From Solirubrobacterales bacterium (GTDB taxonomy: Bacteria > Actinomycetota > Thermoleophilia > Solirubrobacterales > Solirubrobacteraceae): a stretch of 5,487 bases of DNA. Made by a program: the position numbers and the translations under genes. Shown piece after piece: positions 4,998 to 5,487 of this stretch (positions are counted from its first letter, which is position 1; the number at the start of each line of letters is the position of its first letter). The notes beneath the pieces are model-generated. The model was not told where the DNA came from. It searched no databases and saw nothing but the letters and a program-made list of their open reading frames with translations. Where the stretch lies: the NCBI GenBank assembly GCA_013695395.1, contig JACDAP010000078.1:1-5487 (forward strand). The letters run 5' to 3'.

Positions 4998-5487
4998 TCG
5001 CTCTCGTGGCCGGCGAGGTCGCCGTGCGGCGGCCCGACCACGTCGTCGTCGAGACCGCCTCCGGGGTCGGCTACCGGCTGAACGTCTCGGCCGAGACGCT
5101 GCGCCACGTCCCGGCCGCGGGCGACCCGGTCTCACTCCACGCGCATCTGGTGGTCCGCGAGGACGCGCTGACCCTCTACGGCTTCGCCACCGAAGAGGAG
5201 CGCGACCTGTTCCTGCTGCTGCTCGGGGTGCAGTCGGTCGGCCCGAAGGTCGCGGTGGCGATCCTCTCGGGCGGTTCCCCGCGGGAGCTGGTCACCGCGC
5301 TTGCGGCGGGGGACGCCAAGCGCTTCCAGGCTGCACCGGGGGTCGGCAAGCGGACGGCCGAGCGGATCATCGTGGAGCTCCGCGACAAGGTGGGTGCCGC
5401 CGACGCGCTCCCGGCCGCGCCGCCCGTGCCCGGGGCGCCGGACGATCCGCGCGCCCTGGCTCGCGAGGCCCTGGAGGAGCTCGGGTA
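4994..5487 (+). CDS. ruvA: Holliday junction branch migration protein RuvA (5' part)
   Basis: The first 164 residues of RuvA are present; the frame runs open through the right edge, which cuts the C-terminus. RuvA tetramers hold the four-way junction in a square-planar form and load the RuvB ATPase. Domain I (residues 1-63) is the OB-fold, ending with the acidic pin E56-D57 and LYGF. Domain II (about 65-135) has two helix-hairpin-helix motifs, LLGVQSVGPKVAVAIL (76-91) and APGVGKRTAERII (114-126), that grip DNA backbones. A Pro/Ala-rich linker (138-152) leads into the start of domain III (ALAREALEELG), which contacts RuvB. The ATG overlaps the ruvC TGA by four bases. No strong ribosome site is present (GAAGG lies 13 nt away), which fits coupled translation. 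ruvB would be expected next, outside the window. Confidence 0.96.
   Translation, partial: MIALVAGEVAVRRPDHVVVETASGVGYRLNVSAETLRHVPAAGDPVSLHAHLVVREDALTLYGFATEEERDLFLLLLGVQSVGPKVAVAILSGGSPRELVTALAAGDAKRFQAAPGVGKRTAERIIVELRDKVGAADALPAAPPVPGAPDDPRALAREALEELG

Noticed and set aside
1..5487. tRNA, rRNA, CRISPR array, insertion sequence or att site
   Set aside because: No repeat-spacer pattern, transposase motif, terminal inverted repeats or tRNA-like cloverleaf was noticed on either strand by eye; a dedicated scan was not possible.

Overview
The window is GC-rich, densely packed bacterial chromosome. High G+C, ATGA stop/start overlaps, likely leaderless promoters, a mycobacterial Rv1264-type adenylate cyclase and a yebC/ruvC/ruvA neighbourhood point to Actinomycetota. 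A deep lineage such as Thermoleophilia/Solirubrobacterales is my guess; no rRNA or other taxonomic marker is present.

Layout. (1) 1-351 (+): C-terminal end of a GT4-type glycosyltransferase, cut by the left edge. (2) 352-1200 (-): a small accessory patch holding a ribbon-helix-helix antitoxin and a MazF/PemK-family toxin that overlap by ATGA, followed downstream by a weak, possibly degraded reading frame (about 318-560). (3) 1201-1252: a compact divergent control region with two TANNNT -10 boxes, each exactly 7 nt from an ATG (antitoxin on -, yebC on +), plus a direct and an inverted repeat. (4) 1253-2005 (+): yebC. (5) 2078-4467 (-): a two-gene second-messenger module. Its first gene encodes a protein with a degenerate GGDEF domain and an HD-GYP-type phosphodiesterase domain; its second encodes a class III adenylate cyclase with an Rv1264-like regulatory domain. 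(6) 4485-5487 (+): ruvC and the first 164 codons of ruvA, overlapping by ATGA, the start of a Holliday-junction resolution operon that runs off the right edge.

How it fits together. yebC and ruvCAB are usually contiguous. Here a 2.4-kb, oppositely oriented signalling pair separates them, so ruvCA must have its own promoter while the signalling pair runs convergently into yebC. The pair puts cAMP synthesis and probable cyclic-dinucleotide sensing or hydrolysis into one probable transcript. The GGDEF domain has lost its catalytic signature (GSGEL) but keeps an RxxD motif at I-site spacing, so it may sense c-di-GMP rather than make it. That is the most interesting signal. I see no wholly new system; the rest belongs to known families in an unusual arrangement.
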